Source of the DNA: Gamarada debralockiae
Taxonomy: Eukaryota; Ascomycota; Leotiomycetes; Helotiales; Hyphodiscaceae
Direction: 5' to 3'
Length of the DNA stretch: 64,000 bases
Assembly (NCBI GenBank): GCA_002803225.1
Contig: NXFV01000318.1
Coordinates: 1-64,000, forward strand
The translations under genes were made by a program, and so were the position numbers. The stretch's first letter is position 1; every line of letters begins with the position of its first letter. The notes under the pieces were generated by a model, which saw nothing but the letters and a program-made list of their open reading frames with translations, did no database searches and had not been told where the DNA came from. Shown here one piece after another: positions 42,730 through 55,290 of this stretch.

Positions 42730-45700
42730 TTACTTCCATCCGCTCTCAAATTTCTCCATTACACTTTTTAGAAAAATGTTATGCAGTTCCTCCGAGGCAT
42801 CACGGCCGGCGGATGTGGGCTCCGAGAACAAAAGTACCCTATAGTCGCTCTTATCTCGGACGTATCTCTCAAGACTATAAGAATAGCCAGATGGCCCTGT
42901 AGATATGTCTGGATCGATATCGGCATCCTTGTGGCAATCATCATCCACGGCCTCAGATCGATCGGGATTATTCTCTTCCCAGGGAACGACAATCTCTGTT
43001 TGATCAGAGCGACTCCCGTCTGTTGCACGTGTTGATGAGAGGCAAGCGTCCTTGTTCCTAGGTCGTACAAGAGAGAGTAGAGGAGTGGCAGCTTTTGCTA
43101 CAGCTATTTTGCATTCGTTCCACAAATCGTTAAGAACTGTCCCCGTTTTATCACGGATCCGCTTCCAACTAGGCTTCTCGTCTGGGGGTCCAAACATCGG
43201 CGCAATCACACTCTCTGCAATTGCTTTAGTTACTGAATCAGGCATTTCCGTAATAGTGTCGAGAAGGACCTGCTTGGATTTTCTTGATTTGTCTCTGAGG
43301 TAAGACTCGTATTCAGGCTCAATATCAGATTTGGTGTGTGGTAGTAGGAGCTCCGATTGAGACAGTCGTTTGGGGTGATGTAATGCGATGTCTTCCGACC
43401 CGTGAATAAGCCAAGTGACAAACTCAAGGTAAATGCAGCCAAGAGTCCAGACGTCATAATTTTCCATTAGCCTTAATTGCGATTCTCGTTCGGGTGCCAC
43501 GTGGGTCTTTGTTCCATACATACTATAGATGCCCGGGAACCGGTGGGAGCAAACTTCATCTGTGAGGTCTTGTCAGCCTGTGGAACCAAGAGATGATAGA
43601 CAACTCCAGAAACTTTTTATACCTTCTTTCGAAAACCCCTTCTTCTGTGAAAATTGGCCCAGGCCCACATCACTAAGCCCAAACTTCCACTCATATGGAG
43701 ACTTCGTGTCTGAACTGAGCACCGCGATATTATCTGGCTTAATGTCTTCGTGGCGAGCCATAACACTATAGGTACTATGCCAGTCAGTATGAAGGGACAC
43801 TTATGGGAAATGAAGATTATACCGAAGGATAAGAAAAGCATCTATCAGATCAAACGCATTTTCCCATAACTTGAGTGTATCCTCGACGGATGACGGTGGG
43901 GATATCTCTCGAAAGTAATCGCTCAAAGAATGCAGGCCATGAACCGATCCAGATGGGTAGCTCTGGTGCAAGCCGAGAGGCTTCGGGATAGAACGTTGCA
44001 GTAAGCATAGATTAGCCAGTTCTTTCTCATACATTGGTCGAACATCATTCCTGGTCCGTGTTTTGAGAAAGAACGTTTCGTGTTGCCGAAGTTCAAGCTG
44101 AAAATATTAGCGACATAGATCCATGACTTATTCCGTATTACCTGTGTATTATCTTCTCTTATTGTAACATCATACAAATCTGTGAGGTGTCCATTAAGTA
44201 GATAGGTCTTTGAAGGACTTGATGCTGGATCCCAGTCGTTCGCCTTGCTGCCGAAAAAGCGAGGTACCGCTGAACCTATCCTAGTTGCTTCCCAGAAAAT
44301 GCACTGCTGTGTGTCTGGTACCCAATTGTAGAATGTATCGATATGCCAGTTAGAGCATAAACCCTCTTTCATTACTTTGCAGTGACTTGATGACTTGAAC
44401 TGGAACGGCATGTTGATCTGCTTGCCTGGAAGGAGATCGTCAAGCTGATGACACCTAGGTGCTTTGCTAAAAGAGGTTGAGATATGCTGATTCGATACGA
44501 GAGAAGGGTAAGTTGGGATAGATGTATCGATATTGCAAGTGCAATGGAAAATAGTTGTAAGTTGATCAGCGTTCGGGCGCTGAAGGGGGTCGAAGTTCAA
44601 CATGTCTTTGATGATTTGCAAGGTACTAGGAGCATGCCCGCAACGTCGTGACACTTGCAAAACGGATTCCTGCAACACGCATAGAAAATCGAGCCAGAGA
44701 GATGTTCTTGGAAGGTTTGCCTGGAATGAATTGTATGCGCTGCCACCTGAACGGAAGGTCTCGAATACTTGTATTGACAGGCCAGTACGAACGGTCTCGA
44801 TCTCAGCCCATACACATCCAAGTGAGAAAATGTCCGCAGCCGTCCCCGTCTCCCAGCTATGGCCGATAGACTTATAGTAGGAGACCTCTGGGGCGGAGTA
44901 CTTGGGAGTTAAGGCGAAGGTTGGCTTTGCCTCTATTCCATGACTTTGCTCAAAAACTTTTGCCCTGGCACTTCCAAAGTCGGCCAGGTAGATTTTCTGA
45001 TCCGATGAAACGAGCATATTCTGCGGCTTGATATCTCCGTGAATAAGCCCATTTCCATGGAGATATTTCAGCGCAGACGCTAAGCAACTTTCCCAATTCC
45101 GAAGGAGTTCGCGATCAGGCCAACCAATACCACAGATGGCATCACCAAGAAGATAGGCCGCTAGGTCTTTCTGAGCAACTGGTGTTATGAACAGCCAAAG
45201 ATGAGTTGATGTTGTACAATAAGCGGCCAAATTGATGATATGTCGGTGGCGTAACAGCTTCAGGATCTCTACTTCGGCGGAGAACCTCGCAGTTGTCCGA
45301 TGCAAGGGTATTATCTTCCGAGCATATGTCTTGTTTGTAGATTTGCAAAGAACTTCATCCACGGTACTAAACCCTCCACGACCAAGCTCACGAATAGATT
45401 TGAAACACTTCTTGATAACTTTGATTCCTGGCGTTGTAGTTAGTAGATTTTCCCCTTGAGAGTGTATATGGAGGCTCGAGTTCGAGTTACCGGGTAATCG
45501 TGCAAGGCTGAATGGTACTGTAAGAGGCTCAGACGAAAATTGGCATTGATACGATCCACCATCGTGGTAGCAGTTGAAGGTGTTCGTGGCTGTTGCTTGG
45601 CTTGAGCCCTGCCCTCCGTCTCCACTCCCATCATATGCCGGACGGTAGGATCGACTTCCAGCGCGGCCAGATGGACCTGGAGGGTCGTCCCCATCGTCGT

Positions 45701-47386
45701 CATCGCTGCTTTCTTGGTTATCGAAATCGTCAATGTTGTTGTCCTGGCAAGATCTCCTTGGTTTCTTTCCGACAATCTTCTCTCGGTATTCATTGGGAAT
45801 ATCAATGCTGTTTCTCCAGTTGTGGTCGCCTGTCTTGCAGCGGTGTTTGTAAGGATAAGTTCGACATTCTCCTCTGTAGTGTTCGCTTGTATGATTAATA
45901 TACTCTTCATAGGTATTTAGTGGCGTGTCATCCTTGCAGGAGGGACACACGTCATGGTATATGTCATTGATCTTCTGGCAGATCACCTTGCGCTTGAGCT
46001 CAACCTGTCTCGTTTTGTCATCGTGGAGAATGTAGTGATCGCTTTGAAAATGGCCGGTGGGTCCGAAAAACCCGTCTTTCCTGATTTTCATCTCACCGCA
46101 TGGCTTGCCATCGGCTGTCTTGAGGTGACAGATCCAGATCTGAGAAGGAAAGTGTACCTCACCGAGGTGTTTCAACAATCCCCTCAAATTCTTCAAACAC
46201 GCTGCACATCCCTCCTCAAGGCAACACAACTTTTTCGTCTCCGAATCATTTTGGGACTGTGACAGTTCTTGTGACCGATCTTGTAAGGGAGCTTGTGCGG
46301 GCATGTGCGATTGATGCGACGCTTGATTTTCACCGGAATCTATTCGGGCGCGTTTGGCATTTGGTGCTATCGGAACGGTTCCTTCTATTGGATGCTTTTC
46401 TGGATGAATGGCTCCCCCACCGGAGGTATTGGGGACGCTCTGCGGTTGAGAAGATCGAGACATATCGGCGATTCCAGAGTCGATCTCGACCCTTGATATT
46501 CTCAAAGGGACGGCCCACCCCAAACTTCCATACAACTCGTCAATTGCTCTCAGTATTCTTCTGCATTTGCTGTCCGATGATGTTGTATTATCCTTGACAA
46601 TAGGTCCTATCGCGCTCGCTAATTCATCTTCATCCGGTAGATGTGGATCCCGATCGGGAGGTCGTGCGTTAATTTCATAAAATCGTAAAATTCCTTCAGT
46701 TAAGTTCATCGTCTTCATATTCCAGTGGGCTGCCTTGGGGTCGGTGACGCGCCTTTCGATCAATTCCATCAACTCGTCTTGGATCGCATGGCCACGAACG
46801 CACGGTGGTCCTGCTGGAGTCAATCTTATCTCTTGACCGATCGACTCTGGTGCCTTTGGGATGTTGTTGGTAGGTCTGCCAGACGATGTTAGCCCCAGAT
46901 CAGCATCTTGGGTCGACTAGCAGGCACGTCAACAGTTAGCATTCTACGAAACGTCCGACTTGCAAGGATAAATACCATTGACATATCTGCCCGGTCTGCT
47001 TCCTGAATCTGGAGCGATGTTGCTAATGGCCTGGATGTGGTTCCCACAGGCGTCTCTCCTAAGGACGGAGAAGAAGTTGTTGGAGGCGTTAAGGAAGAGT
47101 CTGGGTCGTGCAGTGCCTCCCGAGCGATCGATTCGAGGCCCCGCTGCTCGGAGCCTGCTGCCACAAGGTTTTCATGACGTCCTGGGCTTCGGATCGTCGT
47201 AAATTTATCTCCTGCGGCTACTTCATCATGTTCGTGATAGTTGGTTGTTGGTGGTTGATGGTGAAAGTTGGAGTCGCGCTCGCAGAAGTTGTCGGCGCTT
47301 ACGACGGCGTCCGCAGATTGATGTGTTGACAAGGCTGGAGTAGGTGGCTGGTCCTGCGGCCGCCCCAACTCGGAAAGTAAATCCAT
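42730..47386 (-). CDS. Large protein with two kinase-like domains and a Cys/His-rich segment
   Basis: Five minus-strand exons (47386-46976, 46916-44142, 44097-43823, 43765-43623, 43559-42730), in phase, 1477 aa. An acidic/Ser-rich N-terminus precedes a zinc-finger-like Cys/His segment (CCLEEGCAACLKNLRGLLKH, around 368-390, with more Cys/His to about 500). Kinase domain 1 (about 645-935) has ELGRGGFSTV, YARKI (Lys671), HGDIKPQN (His763, Asp765), LADFGSA (Asp783) and TPKYSAPE. A second kinase-like domain (about 1060-1290) has HEDIKPDN (Asp1161), LSDVGLG instead of DFG, and THVAPERES plus YDVWTLGCIYLEFVTW. The N-lobe of domain 2 is weak, with no clear glycine loop. A 63-nt stretch (45490-45428) has intron signals but is also open. 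Two genes instead of one is possible, though exon 2 to exon 3 splices cleanly in frame. Substrates unknown. Confidence 0.72.
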
Positions 47387-49429
47387 TTCTAAAAGGGAGT
47401 GATGAGAGTTGGAAGTGGAATCTGCAGTCACTTCTGGTTCTCTTGTGTGTACAATCCGTGCGCACAATATATTTCTCGGGGCGGATTGAGTGATGGAGCC
47501 AACAACCAGCCTGTATCAATAATTGCGAGATAAAGCAATCGAAGCAACCCTAGAATGGCATGACCGCCGCAAATGGCTTCCGTGATCAGCGTATACTGCT
47601 AAACTCTGGGAAGAAGGCCGACCGAAATGAAGATGTGTTTCTGGTTTTTTGACCTTTTGACAGCGTGGTTATGTGGGGGGCTTATTAGCGAGGGGATTCA
47701 GGGGAATGGGATGGGGATAGGAGATACCGATTAAGCGAGGGGATTTCGAACTAGAAGGGCAGAGCTTATGAACGATTTCTAGCTAGCACTGCCAAGTTAA
47801 AGGTTAAAATAAATGCAGAATAGAAAGGACTGCATAATTCAGCCGGTTGTTGATAGAAACCTGTGTGTAGTTGAGGTACTGGACGGTGGGTTCTCGGAAA
47901 TGCCACAACCAACCTTTGTCTTTAGCCCTATCCCTATCTCGATCCCCTTCCCTTTCCTTCCTTTCCCTTCCCCTTTCCCTGCCCCACTCCCAACCCCAAT
48001 CCCTTCGTATATTCTAAGTGCCATCGCGCCAAGAAAAAACCAAAATGACTTCGCAATATGGGACAACAATCACATCCACGGTCCACAAAGGCAAAGCACG
48101 ACGCAACCAAGAACCAGCTCAAAACCGAGTGGCTTCGGAAACACTACACAATAGACAATATCACAACTCTCTTTGGTTGATCTATCCCGTCACCCAGATC
48201 GTGGCTGGTCCGGCGTCCTTCCTTGCGCTGCAGCGCTATCTAGTCGAGATCATCTCAGTGGAAGCCGTCACGAGGTCCAAAGCGCAAAGAGTTCCTGGTG
48301 GGATCTAGTGCCGCTGAAAACACTGAACCAGAATTGTTTGTATAGATCCTTTTAATCAACACTCGAGCTTCGGCTGATTCAACATGTCTACGCTCTGCCC
48401 ATTGATGAGAAGCATGCTGATGTGATATAGCAGTTTAACACATGTTCTCCTTCCGAAAAGTCGGTCCAAAGCGAGCAGGTCTTGATTAAGGAGGTGCTCA
48501 GTGGAATCCACTAGGTGGGACTAGCCTACTTGCGTAAATACTCGGATACTTGCAGAAATGTGCTCGATACTGGAACTCTACTGGGCCTGTTGTGGTCGGA
48601 TAACCCCTGGAGGCGTGGTCCATTGCCGAAAGAAGCTCGTAACTAAGACAATCTGCCGAGAACCGAGTGTCTCGCAACAAGCGCAGGAGAGGCTCTGCAC
48701 TAGGTGCAAAAGTCAACCAGCATGAGGTAAGTAAGTTCACGGTCGTTTGCTGGCTGATCATGGGCTAAAGGAGATAGCTATATGCAAAGAGCATGCCAGC
48801 AAGCGGAACGAGGCCTTCGGCGTCTGTATAGAGCTGCTCTGAAACGAAGGCTCTAAAATGGGGGTACGCATTCAGCTCTGGAAGAATTGAGTAAGGGGTC
48901 AGATAACCGGTCAAGCCTCAGACGACGTTGATCTTGTGTGGATTCTGATGGAACTTTCCAAATGGTGTGGCGCTGCAATGAGCATCGATGACTAGTCAAT
49001 ACACTCATAGAAGTTCTGCTCTTTTAGAGTTTCCTTGACGTTTCTAATGTTTATAGTCGTTAACAACAGAATTTGGGAGAGAATGACGCTGGTTGGGTCA
49101 GACAGAGCCTTGGGTGCCTGACCCCGTGATTTGCACCCGCCAATCACTCTTTGGGGCCTGCAGTAATGCCCAACTTCGAGTATGTGATCCCAAGGCACTT
49201 CCCCAAGGCAAACAAGAAAGAGTGCGAGAATGCAAAAAGTGAAGAGATTCCCACTTGAGATGAAATGAGATCCCCCGAAGAACTGCCGCCCTACCCCAAG
49301 CCCTCCGCTCAACACTACTAAAAGTCGGACACAACTTTATTCAGAGTTCGAGTGGAGAGAAAAGAAGAGGATGGAGAAGGCCAGAAAGAATTTGCAACTT
49401 TATTGGAGTGTGCCACGACAGACAGAAGC
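47387..49429. other. Intergenic (2 kb) with a long pyrimidine tract
   Basis: 47920-48004 is nearly pure C/T (CCCTTCCCTTTCC-type runs) on the plus strand, which can act as a promoter or nucleosome-excluding element. No gene supported. Confidence 0.45.
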
Positions 49430-51504
49430 ATGAAGCCGTGTGATGTTTGCCTCAGATTGGACCGATTTTCGGACGAAGAAGATCGTTGGCAGGTCGGCAT
49501 CAAGACCGACCTAACGCCGGAGTACTCTCTGGAGTTTATGTCCTCCCAATTGCATATTTCGGCCGAATCCGGATGCGCGACGTGTTCGATCGTTTCGAGT
49601 GGCCTTGAATTGATAAGTCGCAATTTGTCACTCTTTGACGCATCGCAACCGTACCAGGGACGATTCATACTGCAGTCCGACCGTCCATTAGAAGTCGAGA
49701 TATTCGATGAGGGAGAATATGTTTCTCCAGCAAGCGCGTGTGCGAGAGTCCAATTCTATACGCTTCCAGGTGCGCAAACTTCTTGCATTTCCATGTTTAA
49801 TCGTCGTTGACATGTCGTGCAGGAAATCAGGAGGGTGGACCCTTCACCGCCGCTAACGACATTCCACCTGAACTTTCCGTGGAGATATGCTCCTCCATTA
49901 TATCCGATTGGATTATAAATTGTCGTCTCAATCATGAAGCCTGTGCTGCGACGATGTCTGAGACAAACGAGCTTCCCTGTAGGTTGCTCGACCTCTGGCA
50001 ACCGGGGGGCACAGCCGTGGTCTTGGTCGAGACACAGAACAACATTGCTTGTCATACTGAGCAATATGCAACCTTGAGTCACTGTTGGGGCAAAGCCCAT
50101 GTTATCCAAACGACCAAGGACACCCTAGTTCTCAAGATGCAGTGCATTAAATGGGAGCATCTGCCAAAGACGTTTCAGGACGCCATCACGATTGTTCGGT
50201 CTCTAGATATTCGGTTTCTTTGGATCGACTCTCTATGCATCGTTCAAGATGATATCCTTGACTGGAAAAAAGAATCCATTCGTATGGCTGCCATCTACTC
50301 GAATAGCTATATCAATATTGCTGCTACCGGAGCGCCTGACAGTCGTGGGGGCTGCCTCTATCCAAGACGTCTAAAGCACACTGTTCCGATTTGCGAGGTC
50401 AGGTCATTTCCTATCAACATCCAAACAGACCTCCATACGTCAATTATCTTTGTGCGACCTTCTCTCGACCGTATCCACCAGCGGTATAGCACTCGCAGCA
50501 GTCACGAATCCGACCTCCCGGATTCGCAAGCAGTACCATTACTTTCAAGAGCTTGGGTCTTCCAAGAACGACGTCTGGCCCCACGAACCCTCCACTTCCA
50601 CCCGTCAGAAATGGTGATGGAATGCAAATCTTGCCTTCGCTGCGAATGCTCCGGACTTGATAATGTTGTGCCACTAGCCAGACGACGCTCTCTGCACTTG
50701 GAATCTTCTGATCGATCAGATATTTTGACCGCCTGGCTTGATGTGGTTGAGGAGTATTCTAAATTGCGCCTTACTCGCGAATCTGATAGATTACCGGCCC
50801 TCACAGGTGTTGCCACAGTCTTTCAAAGGAAGCTGGATTGCGGATACTTAGCCGGAATCTGGAAGGATGACATTGCTCGAGGCATTTTGTGGGATGTGAC
50901 CAGGTATGAGTGTGCACGATCTCAGAGAAGTATTCGTCGACATGATTCTGCACCTACATGGTCTTGGGCCTCACTGATATTAGATATTGAAGGATCCGGG
51001 ATCATGTTCCCTGCTGGCCACGATGAGACATTCCAGGTTGATGATCGATTTGGCTTTCTCAACACGGACATCCCATTCGCAGCCACAGAGTTCAACGCCA
51101 TCGCTCCAGTAATTGAATCCATCTCACTCCACGGAGCCTCTATAGCGGCCACAGCACATCCCCACACCCTGGATGATATCATCTGGAAAGATTTAACTCT
51201 CGTCTTCGAACAAGATATTGAAGACCTTGTCCTAATCACTGTCGCAGAGATGAACATTGACTGTACATGGAAGTCTCCAAACTCTTGCCCTATGGAAGCT
51301 GGCACAACAATTTATTGCTTACTAGTAGGAAAAAAGTTCGATACGGATTGGGAATCTGGCAAGCAAACTCGATACCAGTGTACACTTGTTTTGAAACCAT
51401 CTGCTTTGGATACAAACAAGTTAGAACGGGTTGGTGTGCTGTCTATTGCTGAGCATCTAGGAATTTTTCAAACGTCCCTAGAGTCTTCGTTCAAGTTGAT
51501 TTAA
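49430..51504 (+). CDS. HET-domain (heterokaryon incompatibility) protein
   Basis: Two exons (49430-49769, 49823-51504; 53-nt intron), 673 aa. The start ATG gives MKPCDVCLRLD, the Cys-pair head common in HET proteins, and a second pair (CATCS) follows near residue 50. The HET domain covers about residues 194-345: YATLSHCWG, LPKTFQDAITIVRSL, RFLWIDSLCIVQDD, ESIRMAAIYSNSYINIAAT. The rest contains the usual SRAWVFQERRLAPRTLHF and SAPTWSWASL motifs. HET domains trigger cell death after fusion of unlike hyphae in characterised genes, but most of the many genomic copies are uncharacterised. No second domain (NACHT, ankyrin) is attached. Confidence 0.9.
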
Positions 51505-52600
51505 GGGTTTGGTAGAACGCGACATTTTCGAGGACACCTTGGAGTCATGCGGTGACTGGCATCCGAGTGCTGCGAGACCCACTCTACCTGGTGAAAGTGG
51601 ATAATGCGAACCGAACAGCCATTCTTGGAAAGGTTCTACCTGGAACCACAGAAGCTCTCGGAAAGGAGAACGATGTCGCATAGCCAAAATCGCATGGCTT
51701 AGCAGAAAGGATACAGAAAAGGCTTATGGTTCAATGGCGGTGTATGTCACAAAGGGCAGCGAAGCAACGCGACAATTACAAGATCAATACGTCCACGTTG
51801 CCGGGGAGTAGGCGACACCAGAGTCTGATCAGTCGCACAGCATAAATTTGTGGTGGATTCAAATTACCCAAGGAGATGTTCAGCAATAAAAGCTCGAAGG
51901 ATTTTCTCAAAGATATTTGAGATTATGACATTTTCTGTTTTGGAATGACAAGGGTCAGGCAACAAGCCTTTTAGGAAAGGAGATTCAGGAAAGTGAGTAT
52001 GGGAGGCAAGTACAGGGCATCATCATCAGCATTTGTGAGGCACATTGTTTGCTATGAAAGGTTTAGGAAAGCTATGCGGTATAAAGATAGCTGGATAAAT
52101 GATAGCGCGACTTATAATATGCGAGGGAAGGCCTGTTAGCCTTGGCAATCACAGCATCATGTCTACTTCTGAGGTTGCCTTCGCCGTTCCTTTGGCTCTG
52201 CCTGCTGCTGGCTTCGCTTCAAAAGACCCCTTCCCTCGTCTATCCTTATTCCTACTCCAGCGCTCTGTTTTTTGAAGTCGTGCCGCAAATCCATCTACCA
52301 ACTCCTTCGCCCCGGCTACTTCAGATTCGAGTATCCACTCCTAATCTACCTAGTAGTTTACCTTGCTGTCAAGGACTTTCCGGCCGATAATGTTGCAGAT
52401 CCCCTATTCGTCGTCCGGATCCGTGACCAGAGCGCCTAGTCGAGGTTCTTTGAGGTCGGTAGTTTCGAGAGTGGTAGAAGGCGTACGGACTGCGTTACTA
52501 GACCGCTTTGTTGTCACTGAGCGCAACTAGTTTACCTTTGATACTATGAGCAAGAACTCAAGGCGTAGTTAAGAATCTTGGTATATTAACTTTAAGCGCT
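51505..52600. other. Intergenic / degenerate
   Basis: 3' flank of the HET gene. 52210-52460 on the plus strand reads as a broken coding remnant (KSIYQLLRPGYFRFEYPLL then stops) that I cannot assign. Confidence 0.35.
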
Positions 52601-53090
52601 ACCTGTTAAGCTGCTAGAATCTATATAACTGACATCTCGAGTCCGACTATTGGCCTTCTTAGCTGTCTTCTCGGGGCTTAATTTCGCGTCCGCCAAAATT
52701 CTCTGGTATATTGGGGTGGTGTCTCTTGGGAGAAGCATTTTATTCCTGGCGGGAACCTCCATGGGACCAATGTCAGCCACCACATCTCTCTAATTGGACA
52801 TATCAAAACTCCAATGAAACCAAGTCCAATGCTGTAGGCTTGTGAGAGTCCTTACCCCCGCGCGGCGGCAGCCCAATGCCTCTACAATCGGCGTCCTTGC
52901 CTTGCCTTTCTTTTTGATGTCCGATTGAAAATGGCGTGCGATTTTCACTGGAGTAAGAATAGTCTCGCTTGGTAGAGTCTCGTTGTATAACGCTATCCAT
53001 CGATTCAATGGCTCGTTGACAAAGGAAGATCCGATCACGTTCGCAAATCGCTTAGCGTACTCGGGAGAAGTGTCGGTCGCGACGACATTT
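52601..53090 (-). pseudogene. GNAT paralogue fragment, N-terminal part
   Basis: The minus strand reads VIGSSFVNEPLNRWIALYNE and PVKIARHFQSDIKKKGKART, then IVEAL. This aligns with the N-terminal exon of fungal GNAT proteins, including the gene just upstream (AAFAGDALDRYVQRF ... VKAGVSIAEAG). A GTAAGG donor follows, and after an acceptor the next stretch (VPWRFPPGIKCFSQ, TREFW) reaches a stop. No C-terminal acetyl-CoA-binding exon is found. Tandem degenerate copy. Confidence 0.65.
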
Positions 53091-53299
53091 AGGACTGGCT
53101 AGAGGACATCATTGCCAACTGGTCAGTTTTGCATTTAATTTTGTTTCATACATTTTTAAAATGAAAAGCCTAGAAGTTTTCGATTGTTTGAGGGCATAAC
53201 GTCAATGCTCTAGGATCAATCTGTCTCGCCGCCGTCACGGCCCACTTTCTTGTCCAGTAAGCTCTAGGCCTTTAACTACTTTCTTAAACTGGAAGTGAG

Positions 53300-54121
53300 T
53301 TATTGTGGCTCCGCTATCATGCAATATATTGTTATCCCTTCTCCTCCAGCGACAGCATTGCCAGTCCGATCCGCCTTTCCTTCGCCTATCTTGATTTGCT
53401 CTACCTCTCGGAAACCCAGATGCGCGTACACATTACGCGAATGGGGAGTTGTGGCCTCTACCCAAGCGGGAAGACCTTCCTCCTTTGCCTTCTCGAGATA
53501 CGGTGTAATGAGAGCACGAACAAGACCTAGTGCTTTGTCAATTCCACTCCGTCGTGATCCCAAATGTCCAACGACAATGAATGGTCTCGAGTAGAGTCCA
53601 AGAAATAAATGGCTCACCTCGATCACTCCTCTCAGGATTTCTAACAATGATATTCAAGTACCAGTACTTTCTATCTCCCAACCACCTCTTCTTGGCTTTC
53701 CCAAACGCATCATACAATTCCAACAACGGCGCCGGCAATGAATCGGGATCATGAAACAGCGTTTGAAGATCAGGAGGGTACCTTGCCGAATCATCAATGA
53801 ACAAATCCACCTCAACCACTACCAATCAGGCGCCTCATCACCGCACAATTAAAGATTGACTTACCACAAAGCAACAGCACCCCAGTTACCAGCTTCAGCA
53901 ATGGAGACGCCAGCCTTGACCTTTTCGCTAATACTAGCAACAAAGGACTGCAAACGGCGTTCTTCCCAAAGGACGTTGGAGTTTGGCGGATTATGAGTAA
54001 ACCGCTGCACATAGCGGTCTAAAGCATCACCGGCGAATGCAGCAGATACCACTGGAGCAGCTTTCTGGATGTAGAGCTGGCTGTTGCCAGTTGTGACACG
54101 TGGGAGAAAGGTGGATGCCAT
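53300..54121 (-). CDS. GNAT-family N-acetyltransferase
   Basis: Three minus-strand exons (54121-53865, 53781-53618, 53532-53300; introns of 83 and 85 nt), in phase, 217 aa. It starts MASTFLPRV. The fungal GNAT pattern is present: AEAGNWGAVALWYPP at the first splice, KYWYLNIIVRNPE (beta-4), the acetyl-CoA-binding helix ALGLVRALITPYLEKAKEEG, LPAWVEAT and NVYAHLGFREVE. The usual R/Q-x-x-G-x-A loop is modified (RSDRALG). Transfers acetyl from acetyl-CoA to an amine in characterised relatives; substrate unknown. Two broken paralogues lie in the same window (42040 and 52601), the nearer one directly downstream. Confidence 0.82.
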
Positions 54122-54406
54122 TGTGGAAGTGCGATGCCTCAGTTTCAAGAATGCTGAAAGTCTGACAATTGGCTTAGAAGAAAACATGTAAACAAAAGTT
54201 TATTTGTTCAATTGATTTTCTTGCAGCTTGCAATGTTTTGTAGTGGTCGTTACTCACAAGTGACTCACAGGCGTCGTTTCCAGGGCGCACGTTCAGTGCC
54301 ATTGAGGGTTACATTTGATCGGCAGCCCCACTGAAACTCACTGTGATACAAGTTCTTCATTTCACATTTTTGTTTTGGCTTCTCTTATAATTTTCTTCTT
54401 ATCATC

Positions 54407-54692
54407 TTAAGCATAAATGAGTGATGAAACTATGCGGACTTTATTTATCAATTGATATTGTCTCAGACTAATTTCAATACATAGAAACTCTAGACGTACA
54501 AAGGTCCGTGAAGCAAGGTACAGTCGTTTGCCACGGAAGTTGGTCAGTATGCGACCCGCAGCTGTGAAGAAGCAACCAACCACACAACCCACACTGTTTT
54601 TGGCAGCACCTTGTCAATCCCCGATTTCGCCACACCTCAAAAATAGAAGAACTTTGGCGAGATATAACTCCACACCAAACTTTATTTATCAC
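54407..54692 (-). mobile_element. Possible hAT transposase C-terminal remnant
   Basis: The minus strand reads FTAAGRILTNFRGKRLYLAS and then FVRLEFLCI. This resembles the C-terminal dimerisation segment of hAT transposases (FSAAGR...R..L). The upstream part is not open and no terminal repeats were paired. Low confidence. Confidence 0.35.
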
Positions 54693-55290
54693 CTGTGCTT
54701 TTGGTATCTAATTTGCTTGGAAGGCAATTAATTAGCTACGCAAAGGTGCGACTTCATAACTTCGTTCCGTAAGGAATTAAGTGAGGTTATTAGGGGTTAT
54801 CTTTTTTGACACCCTCGTTCTTTCCACTTATTCCACACAACAAAACCCAAATTTAGCTTTACCTAAGACTTTCAGTTATTATAATCAAGTAATATTCATA
54901 TAACGTATTTGAATCTCAAATGAAAATATTTGAAGGTTAAATAAATAAAGTCCAAAGTAAGGGGTGCGATTTTCATACTTGAATATCGCTTAAACAAGTA
55001 TTAATCAAGAGTTCGTAAAATCAGTCCACTTCGACTCTTTCTAAAAACGCAACTCTTTAATTAATTAAAAATCCGAAAGACAGAACTAAATATTAACCTC
55101 TAATTGGTAATCCTTATATCTACTATAGTAGTCGGAATGCTAGTTGTGCGTTTTTTTTTTATCAGATGGAAGATAATGAGTTTTTGGTGCGTTTTCGATA
55201 AAATCGCGGATTGATAAATGTAGAGTAGTGGACAAGGTCTTCGGGGGTACTGAGCAAAGGCACGATAAGTTAACTCGGTCTAAAGGATTC
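54693..55290. other. A/T-rich intergenic sequence
   Basis: Roughly two-thirds A/T with many homopolymer runs; no gene. Consistent with decayed repeat DNA. Confidence 0.45.

Noticed and set aside
47813..48154. 113-aa Pro/Ile-rich ORF
   Set aside because: A product of the long pyrimidine tract; no coding features.
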